A stretch of 64,000 nucleotides of DNA from Platanthera guangdongensis (taxonomy: Eukaryota; Streptophyta; Magnoliopsida; Asparagales; Orchidaceae): positions 157,069,846 through 157,133,845 of the forward strand of contig CM077147.1 in the NCBI GenBank assembly GCA_039583875.1. Reading direction: 5' to 3'. Both the position numbers and the translations under genes were made by a program. The notes beneath the pieces were generated by a model. The model searched no databases, was not told the DNA's origin, and saw only the letters and a list, made by a program, of their open reading frames with translations. Positions 42,871-54,972 of the stretch are shown piece by piece. Position 1 is the stretch's first letter. Each line of letters starts with the position of its first letter.

Positions 42871-45800
42871 TCATGACCAAGACTGTCTGCTTCAAATGGC
42901 TAATTATAGCATAAAATTACCTGAAATAGAAAATGAAACATATTACATAATAATTAAGGTAAAATATTATAAATACTTATTATTTATTAAAGATATTTGT
43001 AATAAAAATATATGTAAATAATGTATTATCAAATACCCCCATACGCATTTGCTCATCTCGAGTAAACAATCCTCCATAAGGGTAGGGAAATAAAGTGCTA
43101 GAAGAAAAGACTTAAAAGTGTAGAATGAGAATTCTTACACCCGCAAGTGTAGAAATCTCAGCAGAAAAGCCTTCTCAGTCTAATAATTACTTTATAATTT
43201 TCAAAAGTGCATTTTGATTTATTATTTTAACTCAAAATTATAAATAAAGTTAAGTCATAAAGTCGCAAATTGGGAGAAAATGGTGTGATCGCTAGGATTT
43301 AAATTACATGCAATCAGAGATCAGAGCAACCTCTAAGGAAATCCATGATAGATGATGGTGATAGGCTTGCCCTTTCACGCAATCACCACGACACTAACAA
43401 AATTTAAATGCATGAATCAATAGGACTTTGTCAGGATTAAATGAAGGTTTGGGTTTACGGTATGGTGATCAAGGATAAACATAACAGCTAAACACAATAA
43501 AAATCAATGTTAAGCTTGCAAAAATAACATCCAAGTGGAATAATATGAACATGAGAGCTTAGATTTAAATGAAAATGTGTCATGCACATTACCTAATCAA
43601 AAACTCAATTTTTTAATCATCATTTTTTTCTTTATTCTTCATACTGTTTAAAAATTTTCAATATTTTTTATTTTTTTCAAGCAGGAAGAATTTTGCTACA
43701 AAATATATTTTCAAAGAAAGCAAAGTCACCTTATTTGTGAACATTCCATATCACAATAACATCTAAGCTCATTTCTAGGAGTGTGATTAGGATTCTTTTA
43801 TAGGGATTGGTTAATTATTTGGGTGAGCTGAATCAAAAGGTGAGGTAAGGCTCAAGTGGTATGTACAAGGATATTAAATAATGGCTAGGATGCAAAGGCT
43901 CGAACTTGTCAACAAGCATCCTATATCATATTCACAAAAATGATTAACCTATGCAAATGTCTTGAAGGTCACTAAGGGCAATTTCTAGCCATCAAGAAAG
44001 GATGCCCATCCATTTGGCTCTAGTAATATATCTCAGGCAATCTTCCACACACTCTCTGATAATACCTTTGGACTCTAAAAGATTCAAATTAAGAGTTAAA
44101 TAAACTATCTCAGCACAATTACGAAAATATATATTTAAAAAACATGCTAAGAAGTTAATTCTACTCGAAATATTACACAAAATATGTGTGATTGACTAGG
44201 AGAACTACATCATTCTACTCCTATAAAACCAAACCTATACAAGCAAAAAACTTCCTAATCATCATAAAGAAAATTGAAATAACCTTAAACTTGCAAATGA
44301 ACAAATAAGGAGAAATTTAATATTACAATATTTAAATATATAATATAAACTAAGTTTTTTGAATTTTTTATAAGTTTCTCTTACTTTTTTGGATTTTTAT
44401 ATAAAATAACAAAACATAAATATTTTTTTAAAAAAAATTTAAAATCCTGGACTTCCCACGGAATACCCAATGATGGGATCTCGAGGTACTATTCAGATTT
44501 GTGGAATGAAAGCCCAACACAGACCTTTTGCAAATCATTAGTTTTTAATTTTTATATTTTCTTGGTATTTTTTCTAGATGCCCGTGACCTGGGGGTAATG
44601 CCCGGGACTTGGGGGCATGTACTTGGAAAAATTGTCAAATTACCCGAAAAACCTGCAAAAAAGAAATAAAACATTATTTAGAACACAAAATATTAAAGGA
44701 AGAGTTTTTAAGGAAATAAATGATTATATTAATAATAATAATTAATTCAAACCTAAATTTAATGCTAAAACTATGTACAAATTCTTCTCTTCAAATAGCC
44801 TCATATTTAAGCATTTGTTATTCTAGAACAAAAATAAGAGAAATATTTATAAGACATTGAACAAAAATTCTATTAAAAAATTTATTAAATCAAAAAGAAG
44901 TTAAAAATAAAATTTAAGGAGTGGTAAATTAAGCCTTATATTATGAAAAAAAAATGATAAGAGAAAAATTGTTAGCTAAGAACTCTCGATTTACTGAACT
45001 AGCCATCAGTATTGAGTAAATTACAAACAAAAGTTAGATTAGAATTATCGAAAAAAGCTCTAACTTAAAGAAACTTAAGAAAAAAATCAAACTACTAAAT
45101 ATGCTCTCTTAATATTTAAATTCAAATTTAGATACAATGATATTGGCTTAGAGTTTGGGAAAACATGAAGAATACTTTGATAAGAGGTGATGATTTTCAT
45201 CCGCTCACCTCATTTTTTTCTTTTTTCTAATATTTGAATATGTTTACTTGAAAATTGATAAATTTATCCTCTCATTTTTCATGATATATATGCCAATATT
45301 TTCTCTTCATAAACAAATAAATGATTATAAGTAATGAATTTTTTCCTCTTACTCTATTTTTTTCTCTCTTTTACTTTTTAAAATTGCATATGTTTATCAG
45401 GGAATAGTGAAGTTTATCCTCTTATTCTCATGACATATGATCTAATAATAAATAAAAAGGGTTTCAAAGCTATGAGGTTAAATTGTTAAATAATATTCTA
45501 AATTAAAATAAATTATTTCAAGAGAAACTATAGTAAATTGAAAATTTCATAAGAGTCAAAACATAAGAAGTACAAATAATTGAAATTCAACGGTGTTTAG
45601 CAAACACTATAGAATTGATGCTAATTAAAATAATAGAGAGAAAATGCAAACTAAATTACCTTAATCAAATTAAAATCATAAAGTGCTCATTAAAACTAAA
45701 TCACCTAAAAAGTAAATTTAACTAATTCTGATAAAATAAAAGATTATCAAAAATAAGAATGCTTATAAATATACTTTAAAAGAAAATATGAAATCACAAA

Positions 45801-46604
45801 AAGCTAAGTAGTGGCTTATTAATTTAGTGGAGTTTTTTAAGTTTATCATTTTTTTAAATTTGGGGGGTTATAATATTTTTTTGGATTTTTCTTTCTTAAT
45901 AAATACTAGGAAAAAAATAATAAAAACAAAGTAATACTTTCATTTTTAATTTTAAAATTTTCTAAGAGCTAAAAAGAAAAATAAAAGTAAAATAAATTTT
46001 TAAAGTTTGGGGATTTTATAAAAAAAATTTTGAATTTTTTAAGTTTTATGATTTTTGTTGAATGTTTGACATATTTTTAAACAAAAAGGGAAAACACTCT
46101 CATACTTAAAACTCAACATTGTCCTAAGTATGAGGATAAAAGAAATGAAAACTACTATATGAAAAAAAAAGTAAAATGAACAAAAATGGAAAATAAAGAA
46201 TGGGGAAAAGAGCACGTCCCTGATTTTTAAGATGAGGGAGGCAACACGAACACCTGCAATACATGTTAGAATATATAACAAAATAAAATACAAAATCAAA
46301 AGAGAATTTTTTCAGATTTTTGATATGTTTTATAATTTTTATATATATTTTTTTAAAAAAAATTATTGATTTTAAAAATTTTAAATTTATAAAAATAAAA
46401 AAAGATATATTTTTTATGTTTTAATTTGTCTTGAACTTCCCAAGGTCTTCCTAGTAAAGGGCATGCAAGGTACTAGGGAATACGATGGGATGACACATCA
46501 AATCTCCATTTTTAAGAATTTAATTGTAATAAAAAAAATGAGGGAAAAAGAAAAGGACAAAAGTAATAGTTTTTTTTCTTTTCAAAATATCAACAAAAAT
46601 AATT
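42871..46604 (-). other. Non-coding internal region of the old Athila/Tat-like element, minus orientation
   Basis: It is very AT-rich with no ORF that I can support. Patches match 54700-56700 in reverse complement: around 43840-43990 (AAGGCTCAAGTGGTATGTAC against TTGTGCCTTACCCC), 44440-44560 (GAAAGCCCAACACAGACC) and 46430-46500. It looks like a large retrotransposon derivative whose coding part is lost. Confidence 0.55.
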
Positions 46605-48480
46605 CCCGGCAATGGGGCCAAAAATGTGATAAGAAAAATTAGGGTTTACATTTTTCTCCAAACACTATCTACGACAAGTGTACCTATCATGTCTAGCATA
46701 GGGTTTTATCAAGGTCATATAAATCCATCGGTCTGTCGAATACTTCTAGTTTGAGAAAACTAACTATTATTTTATCAAAATAAATCGTTGAAATGAAATA
46801 AACTAAATTAAATGCAAAAATAGAATAAAGCTAAAGACTTGAAAAATAGTACATAGACATATAAAAATCGCATCTTGAAATGAAAGTAAAGAAGGAAAAC
46901 TAAATACTCTTTGAAATGAAAGATGAAAGATAGTTTTATAAACTTCCTATTCCGAGCCTTGACAGTGGACATTCCCAAATTATGAACGCACATCTCTTGA
47001 AGAATATGTTCAACTGAGCTTAGGAAATATTAACTGAATTCTCATTCTATAATTAATAACCTAAAACTTGCTTTAACGAGATGAACCCCGCTAAGAATTT
47101 GACTCCTATCCAGAAAATTTACCTCATCCTCTCTCGAAGTGTGCGTGTACTCTTTTTATTCTTGAGCAATCAATTCATACACCCGATCCTTTCCGCTTAT
47201 AGAATAAAAAATAAATACTGAAATCCATAACCGGAATATGTACTCGATGATATTTTAAATCGGGAATAAATCTACAGTAGAAAAGGACAAAAATAAAAGA
47301 GAGCAATAATTTCTAGCAAAGGCGAGACTAAAAACTATGGAATAAGGCGGTTACGAAAAGAGAAACTAAAGTTAGAAATAAAATTATAAAAATGAAACCT
47401 AAGTTATGAACTTGAAATTAGGTTATTAAAAAATACAGAAGTGCAATCTCTACCTAAACAGGCAGAGGGGAGGTAAATGTATAAGCAATATCAACCCAAA
47501 TGTGTAGAGGGGAAGTAAATGTGTGGCATAAAGGAAATTTGCAAGAATTGAAACTATCCTATAAAATAGAGTACAAAAAATTAAAGGCAAGTAAAATATG
47601 AGCTCTACCCAAATGGGTAGAGGAAGAAAGGAGACTTAACATAAAAAAACTACCTATTTTATTTCATGAAAAAAGAGGCATTACAACAACTTAAACTAAG
47701 CTAGGAAAGAGAAAATACAAGACATAATTAAAATTACACAAAAGAAATAAAAACATAATGGAAAATTATAACATTACTAGTGGAGAAGTGGTAAACAATC
47801 GAAGGAGGGCCTTCTAAGGGGAGAAAATGTCGAGGGAGTAGAGCTCTATTTACAGTAGAAGAAATAAGGAAGTACACGCCCCCAATCATGTCTGTGACTA
47901 GGGGGCATGTAATATTAAAAGACATGGGGTGACAGAAAATCAGTAGGAAGGCATCGGGCTAAGGACTTACGAAACATTCCCTAGGGGCACTCCTGTGACG
48001 TTGGGGAGTGAAACGTATGAAAGCGGAAGTCGTCAGCTCTGATTGCTCTGGGAGCACAAATTGAGGTGCACACTCGAGGGTCTCGCCCATGACCATGGGT
48101 CACACCGTGACACTTGGGCATGTCATGTACAAAAGACATAGTGCTCGACTGGGATTGCACTGCAGCTTATTAGTTTGGAACTTGGTGGGACACGTCTGTG
48201 ACTAGGGGGTCATGTTCGTGACTTCTAGGCATGTAATATTTGCTGGATGGATTTGGGCAGAAGATCAACATCTGCATCAGTATTGAGTTACACAACAATG
48301 GTATATGCTCGTGACTTCTAGGCGTGTACTTGGAAAAATTGCCAAATTGCATGAAAACCTACAAAACAGAAAAAACCATTTTTATGACAAAAAATATAAA
48401 AGGAGGAGTTTTTAAAGGAAATAAATGAGAATATTAATAACTAAAACCAAATTTAACCTAAATTAAGTACTAAAACTATG
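46605..48480 (-). repeat. Old Athila/Tat-like LTR C with primer-binding site
   Basis: The minus strand LTR ends CTTATCACA (46625) and is followed by TTTTTGGCCCCATTGCCGGG (46624-46605), a clear Athila/Tat-type PBS with one change. The LTR shares ordered blocks with A, B and D and holds the GTGAC..GTCAC motifs at 47870-48310. Confidence 0.7.
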
Positions 48481-48483
48481 TAC

Positions 48484-49316
48484 AAATTCAACTCTTTTGG
48501 AAGTACTTCTAGAAGATGTTTCTCCTTTCCGGGTTCTTTATGAGCTTCTTGAAAATTTTCACAAAGAAACTCTCTTCATCCTCCTCATCATCATCGTCGT
48601 ACTCTTCCCTTATGTTCAGTCACAAGGCCTTCTACTTCGGCTCCTTATTGTATTATTTGTGTTGGATCTTGAGTTCAACCTTTTGGGTTTTGAGATTCCT
48701 AATGAGACTCTTAATTTGAAGATTTCTTAGATTGTGCAACCCAAAGAAGGTCATCACCTTAATAATGAATTTTGGAGGGTAAGACTGAATTATTTTCCTC
48801 ACCAGTCACTGTTAGATCAAATTCTCCCAAAATGGCCTTTTGAGGCATTGATGATTATGGTGAATCGTGTATACATCGTGTCAAAATCCTCGTTTGCATC
48901 CATCCTAAACTTTTCATATTTAGACTCAAGATGGAAAACTGTGTCTTTAAGCTGTAAAGTACCTTCATGGGTTATTTACAATAGATTTCACATATCATAA
49001 GAAGTTTTATAGTCACAAAATGGATTAAATTCAATTTTATCTAAAGCACAAAATAAGGCATTCAATGTTTTAGCATTGCAGACACATCTAGTTTTATCAC
49101 TGTCATTCCATTTATCTCTAGGTTTTTTCATTTTCAATTATCTTTCTTCATATGTAAGAGGAGTATATTATTGTTCAACCCAATCCCAAACTTCTATATC
49201 TAAAGTCATAAGATAAAAATCTCTTTATAGTTCTCAATAGTTAAAGTCTTACCAGGAAACAACGGTGGTCTATTAATTCCTTGCACCTCATAAAAAGTGA
49301 GATTATGGAGCACCAT
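48484..49316 (-). pseudogene. Sirevirus-like copia gag remnant
   Basis: The minus strand from an ATG at 49316 reads MVLHNLTFYEVQGINRPPLF, with PGKT.. after it. Across frameshifts follow LDIEVWDWVEQ, KWNDSDKTRCVCNAKTLNAL and FCALDKIEFN. This is the N-terminal half of a Ty1/copia gag of the SIRE kind. It stops at about 48484, where it joins LTR C DNA. No zinc knuckle or pol remains. It is a different family from Copia-1 and Copia-2. Confidence 0.75.
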
Positions 49317-49342
49317 TAGTATTAGTTGTTAGACCGATTTGG

Positions 49343-49363
49343 AATAACCTACCTATGATACAA
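49343..49363 (-). promoter_or_regulatory. Decayed primer-binding site of the copia remnant
   Basis: The minus strand TTGTATCATAGGTAGGTTAT matches TGGTATCAGAGCAGGTT with several changes and lies next to the LTR end at 49366. Confidence 0.6.
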
Positions 49364-49365
49364 CT

Positions 49366-51480
49366 TGTTAGATCTTTAGACCCCCTTAGAGGAGGTGAAT
49401 TCGGTTTTTAAACTTTTTACAATTTAAATATAAAAGTAGTTATAAATAGGAGATGTAGTGTCTCTATTTCTACAACCAGCAGTAAGAGTTACCACTCCAT
49501 GTTTATTATAAAGATTCCTTTTTCTTAAACTAATTTGTTCAAAAATTTGATAGACATGAATAAAGTAGAAGATAATTTCATTTCAACAAACATGTTTACA
49601 AAATTTGATCCCAATGACGCTTGGGATCGAGGCGGTAGTAAAACCCATTTAGGTTTGCATACTGACCTTCTCCTAAGGACTAGTTGGTTCAATCTTATCT
49701 ACCCTCAGAGGAGGTGTCGAGCCACTCTCTAGGTCTAACTCGATACATAATCTCCATTTATTGTGGTAAATTGCACCTAAGTGTCGCAAACTTAGTTACC
49801 AACAGTTGCTGTGAATTTACCACCAATAAAATAAGAGATACAATTAAATCAACAAATAAAAACACCGTCAAAACCGAAGAACTTGAAGATGAGGATGAAG
49901 GTATGCCAACAAAATTTTCCGAGTTGATGTGTGCGGCAATTACGTAGAGTAAGCATGTATATTCCTCCCTCGAGTTCTTTTGCTTCTTAAATGGTGTTGG
50001 GAGTTTTCTCAGCTTTGGGAAGAGGGCTTTTATCAAGATATCTAAATTGTGGCTCTCTTTCATGTATTCAGTATGCCCTTAAAAGAAGGATATATGCTCT
50101 TTACTTAGAATCGGATCCTAGCACCAGTGTTTGTGTTATCGCTAGGTAGTAGCTTTATAAGGAAAGTGGGAGGTATATAGATCGAGGCAAATTTAGTAGC
50201 TGTGTTGCTCAAATTTAGGCAATACCTCTTACTGCATCACGGTTGTGCTACCACACCATGCTCGTGTTATCTCCTTTATGCCCTTAGATCTCCTTCCTCT
50301 TTTCTCCTCAATCAACCATTGAATGGCGAGGAATCGATATTTTAATGTTGGGTGTTGTAGCTAATGCTCTGTAGTAGAACATGCTATATATGGCTCCACC
50401 TAACCTTACTTTCTCACTTATTTTCCCATCTAGTCGAAGTTATCTTAGTCAAAGACACCATAAGTAGTAGATTTATCGCGCTGCACTAGCACTCGATTCA
50501 GAGCATCATCTTCATTATTTTCCATTGCTCGCCAATGAGTATTGATCCTATATTTCCTACACACCATAAAACAAGACAAGCATGATCGAATACATAATGG
50601 GTTTATCAATCTAAAACCAAGAGATGTAGAATGCATGTTCTAGTACTATGCTCCCATCTTCTTAAGTGTCTATGAAGTTCATGTCAATCCATCAATCTAC
50701 ATTACTTGGTAGAGAGTAAGGTGATTCACAACAAAATTACTATAATATAAATATCTAGTCTTAACCATACCTCAAAACACTCGGTAAAAGATATACAATC
50801 CAACACACAAGCTTATTTACAAATGAAAACTAGGGTTTCTACCATTCACAATGACAAATGAAGAACTATGAGCACCCACACCTATTAGTCCTGGCATATG
50901 GATCTTATAACTAGATCAAAAGATTAATAACAAGCTTTTTAAAGGAAAGTAACAAAGAATAAAAATATTACTCCCTAATCATGGGAAGCATGAGAGTCCT
51001 TGCCCTACATCTAAAATAAAGACATCGCCCTTCCTTCTCATCGTGGGTTGCATCCCCACTATATAGTAAGAGCTCTCAGCTCCTTCCTACATATCTTCTC
51101 TCTTCTACTGCTACCTCCAACACATATGGATCCAAACTCAAAGAGCTCTAGTTGGTGTTACTGGGTGCTTAGGGAAGTGAAGAAGAATTACCCTAAGGTT
51201 GTTGGGCAAAAGCCTTAGAAATGAGCTCTAGAGAGCTCTAAAATTAGGTTGTAGAAGATGATCATCTAAGTTGACCTACACATCGGCATTTATAGGAAAT
51301 ATATAGAATTTTGTTGGTATAAGAGCAGACACATGACCATGGATTTAGACAGTGCGTGAACAAAATTTAAATATGAAATTTCGACCCAAAATTCGGTGCG
51401 GGATAATGGATTAAAAGTAAGTATGACGCTCATGCATTTTACCCACGCACGACCAAAGGTTCCAGTGCATGAAATAATCA
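49366..51480 (-). repeat. LTR-derived DNA of the copia remnant
   Basis: It starts TGTTAGATCTTTAGACCCCC..GAGGTGAATTC, the same beginning as the Copia-1 and Copia-2 LTRs. The far end is not defined; it reaches at most the (TA)n tract. No coding sequence is seen. Confidence 0.6.
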
Positions 51481-51496
51481 CACAGGCAGTGATAGT

Positions 51497-51500
<4 letters not shown>

Positions 51501-51570
<70 letters not shown>
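51501..51570. repeat. (TA)n microsatellite, 70 bp
   Basis: This is an uninterrupted TA run at the border between the copia remnant and the plus-oriented Athila/Tat-like segment. Confidence 0.98.
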
Positions 51571-51575
<5 letters not shown>

Positions 51576-51639
51576 GTTTAAAATAAGTATATTTTGTTTT
51601 ATTTTATCTTAATTATATCTAATTTACTTTCTTTTCTAT

Positions 51640-53113
51640 TTTTAGGTAATCTAGGGATTCAAATAACAATTTTGAACTCGCATCAATGTTCCGGGAAAAT
51701 ATTGGAATAATTCTGCAAAAAACCCTAGTATACGCCCCCAGGTCACGGGCATGACCTCGGGGTGTGACCTTAGTCACGGGCCGTGACTCCCCGAACATGT
51801 ACAGATTGTGATTTCATGTCAGATTAAAGTAGCATGCACCCTATCACGGGCATGGCAGGGGGCATGACCTCCAGTTCAGGGGTGTGACTCACCTAAACAA
51901 GTATTGAAGAAGCCAGTTTCTACCACCGAGTAGTTTCAGCTAAACGCCCAGGGTCACGGGCGTAATAATGGGGTGTGACCTCTCATGTAATTGTTAAATT
52001 GATTCTGAATTGCGTTATTTCCCTCCATTTACTAACCCAATCATGACATGCCTTAGGACACGGGCATGACCTAGTACCACGACTCGCCGAGTGAGGAATT
52101 TTGGCGGTTTTCTATCAATGTTCCCACGTTTTCATGATGAATGGTTCGTACCTTACACACTCTAGGTCATGGGCATGACCTAGGGGCGTCACTTCAGTGT
52201 TTTTCACCTATAAATTCTCAACTGCTACAAGATGATGCCATCTAGTCCATGCTTCGAAGGCATCATTTCTAGCTTAGTTTTCCTTCAGTTTTATTATACA
52301 TTTCTTTATTTTAATTTTACTTTCTTGTCTTGTACTTTCAATTCCTAGCTTAGTCTTTATATTTCAAGCACTTGTAATTTCCGTCCATAGTTATAAAATG
52401 TTCTTCTCTTTAATCATGCCTAGTAAATTTTATAGTGTTTGATCGGATGAATTCTTGAGTTAATTTATTTAGTAATATCTCTTTCATAGCTTTTGATTTG
52501 GAAAATTATGATTCACCTTGGATTTTATTATATTAGCTTCATATTTTCGGTGTATGAAAATCAAATCACGATTTATTTTCTAGTTAATCAAGAGATCCAT
52601 GATTATGAGTAGATTGCTCATTGGTGGAAGGATTTGCATGTACTCCTCGAGAGAGGAAGACATAAATCATCTGGATTAGAGTCAAATCCAATAGTGGGGT
52701 TCACCGTCTAAAGCAAGCATAGGGGTGTCGACAGGCCAAGGGGTCTAAATCAATCAATCTAAGGTTAGGTGTTAGCGTATTCTTGAGCGGGACACTTTCA
52801 CATTTTGGGAACCTCCGCGGTTGAATTGTTCTTAATCTTTGCTTATGAAATTGTCATTTACGATTTAACTTAGGAAGGATTCTCGATAAAATGCTTTCTT
52901 CTTCTTTAACTTTTATTAATTTTCAAAAGCCTTTTTATATTTCGATAAATTAATATTAATTTGTATGAGTAAAAGTAATTAATAGGCTCAAATGAATAAG
53001 ACACTTGATATTTTATTTTTAAAATATCATATACTATGAACGATAGGTGCTCTTGTCTATAGTTCGTAGAATTTTGATAATAATAATAATAATCTAAAAT
53101 TTTACCCATCTTA
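51640..53113 (+). repeat. Old Athila/Tat-like LTR D, plus orientation
   Basis: U3 carries at least six GGTCACGGGCATGACC-like units (51735-52190). The 3' part (52600-53060) is the reverse complement of LTR B. It ends just before the PBS at 53116. The left limit is approximate. Confidence 0.65.
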
Positions 53114-53115
53114 TT

Positions 53116-53134
53116 TTTGGCGTCATTGCTAGGA
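53116..53134 (+). promoter_or_regulatory. Primer-binding site of the plus Athila/Tat-like element
   Basis: TTTGGCGTCATTGCTAGGA is a decayed form of the TTTGGCGCCGTTGCCGGGGA site typical of Athila/Tat elements. Confidence 0.65.
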
Positions 53135-53339
53135 AGTTATTATTGTTGATATTTTGCAAGTGCATTTTTTTAAAATTTTATCATTATCTTTTTCCCAACC
53201 CACAGTTCACTTTTTAAATTTTATTTTTAATTTCATTTTATTAAGTAATGCTTGTTTTATTTTCTTTCTCAAAACTATTATTACATTTGGCTGCTAAAGT
53301 TGTCGAGCTTCAAATTAATGCTAATCCTTTAGAAGACGA

Positions 53340-53480
53340 ATGAAAACATCATTTTTTTGTAATTTTTGTGGTGCTTTTCATGATAGCAAAGAATGTTATT
53401 ATCATTTTTATGTTCAAAAATTTTCTTATGAAAACACTTTCATTATTTCCTATAATAATAATTTTTCTTATTTTTCATGA
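53340..53480 (+). CDS. Short ORF with zinc-knuckle-like motif (relic)
   Basis: A 46-residue frame starts MKTSFFCNFCGAFHDSKECY. It contains Cys-x2-Cys-x3-His-x4-Cys, one residue shorter than the classic gag knuckle C-x2-C-x4-H-x4-C. It lies ~205 bases after the PBS, where gag sequence is expected. The rest is Phe/Tyr/Asn-rich and ends at a TGA. It is most likely a gag relic of a LARD-type element. It may have no present function. Confidence 0.4.
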   Translation: MKTSFFCNFCGAFHDSKECYYHFYVQKFSYENTFIISYNNNFSYFS

Positions 53481-54810
53481 TAATAATTTTTCTGATTTTA
53501 ATGAAACTAATTTTTCAATTTTTCAATTTTTCGTGTAAATAATTTTTTTAATTTTCATGCGAATAATTTTTTAGTTTTTAATAAATTTCCTTCTAACACT
53601 GATGTGGATTATTCTTGATGGCAAGATCACCCAAATTGTTATCGGAGCAACGAAGATAATTCTTTAGATTTGAATTTTTATTCTTCTTCTTTTGCACCAC
53701 AAGCCTCTTCGCATAATTTTGGGGAATTTTCACACACTCTATTAGATCTTTGTTCCCAAAATTTAGAATAAGGTAATTTTTATTCTAGTGTTATTTCCCC
53801 ATCTTCAACTAATTTAATTATGGAGGAACATGATTCTTCATATAATTCCATTGTTTAATATTTCAAAGATGAAGTACATCTTTTTTACCAAGGATTTATT
53901 AGAATTGTGGACACATCATATGAAATAGAAGAAGAACAAGTTTGTTCTCCCATTGTGCCTGAATCTTCTTCTATTTGTCATGAATTTTCTCAAACTTCTC
54001 CTATTTATGCAAAAATTGAAATTTATGAACATTTTTTGTCCGATGAATTTATTTCTCTTGGCAATTCATTAAAATTTTCATTGAAAATTTATTTTAGAAA
54101 ATAAAAAACCGGAGCCTAATCATTTTCTTTCACAAGAACCTCCTACTTATGAAATTATTTCTGAAATGATTACTTTTTATTCTTCTTATCCTAATGATTT
54201 TCTTATAATAGATGTGTCATTGCAATCAAATTCTTCAATGATCCATTTGCTGATCTTATCCAGTAATCTAAAACGCATCTGATATGTATGGGTGATTTGT
54301 ATTTATAACTTCAAGCCAACCACGAAAGGAGAATCAACATTTAAGCGGAGGAGTAGTCAGGCGACTGACTTCGACACATTCACCTCAGTGTGAATTAAGA
54401 AAGTTTCATGTGCACCTTTATTTTTATTTTCCTTTTAACTAACTATAACTATCTAGCTTAAAGACGGGAATATTGCGCTCTAGGGAGGCACCCCTTGATT
54501 ATCACTTTTTTCTTGCAAATTAATTTTTCTACTTTTACTTTACTTGTTTTCCCCTCCTACTTGACTTATAAATATTTGGGACAAAATTTATTTTTAAGTA
54601 TGGGGTTGGGATCTCTTATTGTTATATTTATAAATATCGAAAAAATAGAAAATATTTCAAAAATATATAAATTTGTTTCTATTTGTTTTGAAAAATACAA
54701 AAATAAAAAAATTATAAAAACTTAAAAATCTAATTTCTTGCAAAAGGGTTGTGTTGGGCTTTCATTTCACAAAACCGCTTTGTACCTTATGAGCCCGTCA
54801 TTGGTTGTGT

Positions 54811-54972
54811 TTCAGGGAAATATTGGAGCAATTCTACAAAAATCCCTAATACACACCCCCAGGTCATGGGGCTGACCTGGGTGCATGACCTTAGTCACGG
54901 GCCATGACTCCCCCACAGTGTCTAGATCATGATTCCACGTCATATTAAAGTTACACACCCATGGTCATGGGC
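54811..54972 (+). repeat. Partial LTR D duplicate
   Basis: It matches 51686-51850 directly: GGGAAATATTGGAGCAATTC, CCCCCAGGTCATGG, and CACGGGCCATGACTCCCC. It breaks off at 'catgggc'. It is a fragment inside the internal region. Confidence 0.75.

Noticed and set aside
51396..51581. ORF with YIYIYI repeats
   Set aside because: It is a translation of the (TA)n microsatellite.
54495..54725. 76-codon ORF with a hydrophobic stretch
   Set aside because: It is an AT-rich chance frame (Ile/Phe/Lys/Asn) in decayed internal DNA, with no similarity to a known protein.
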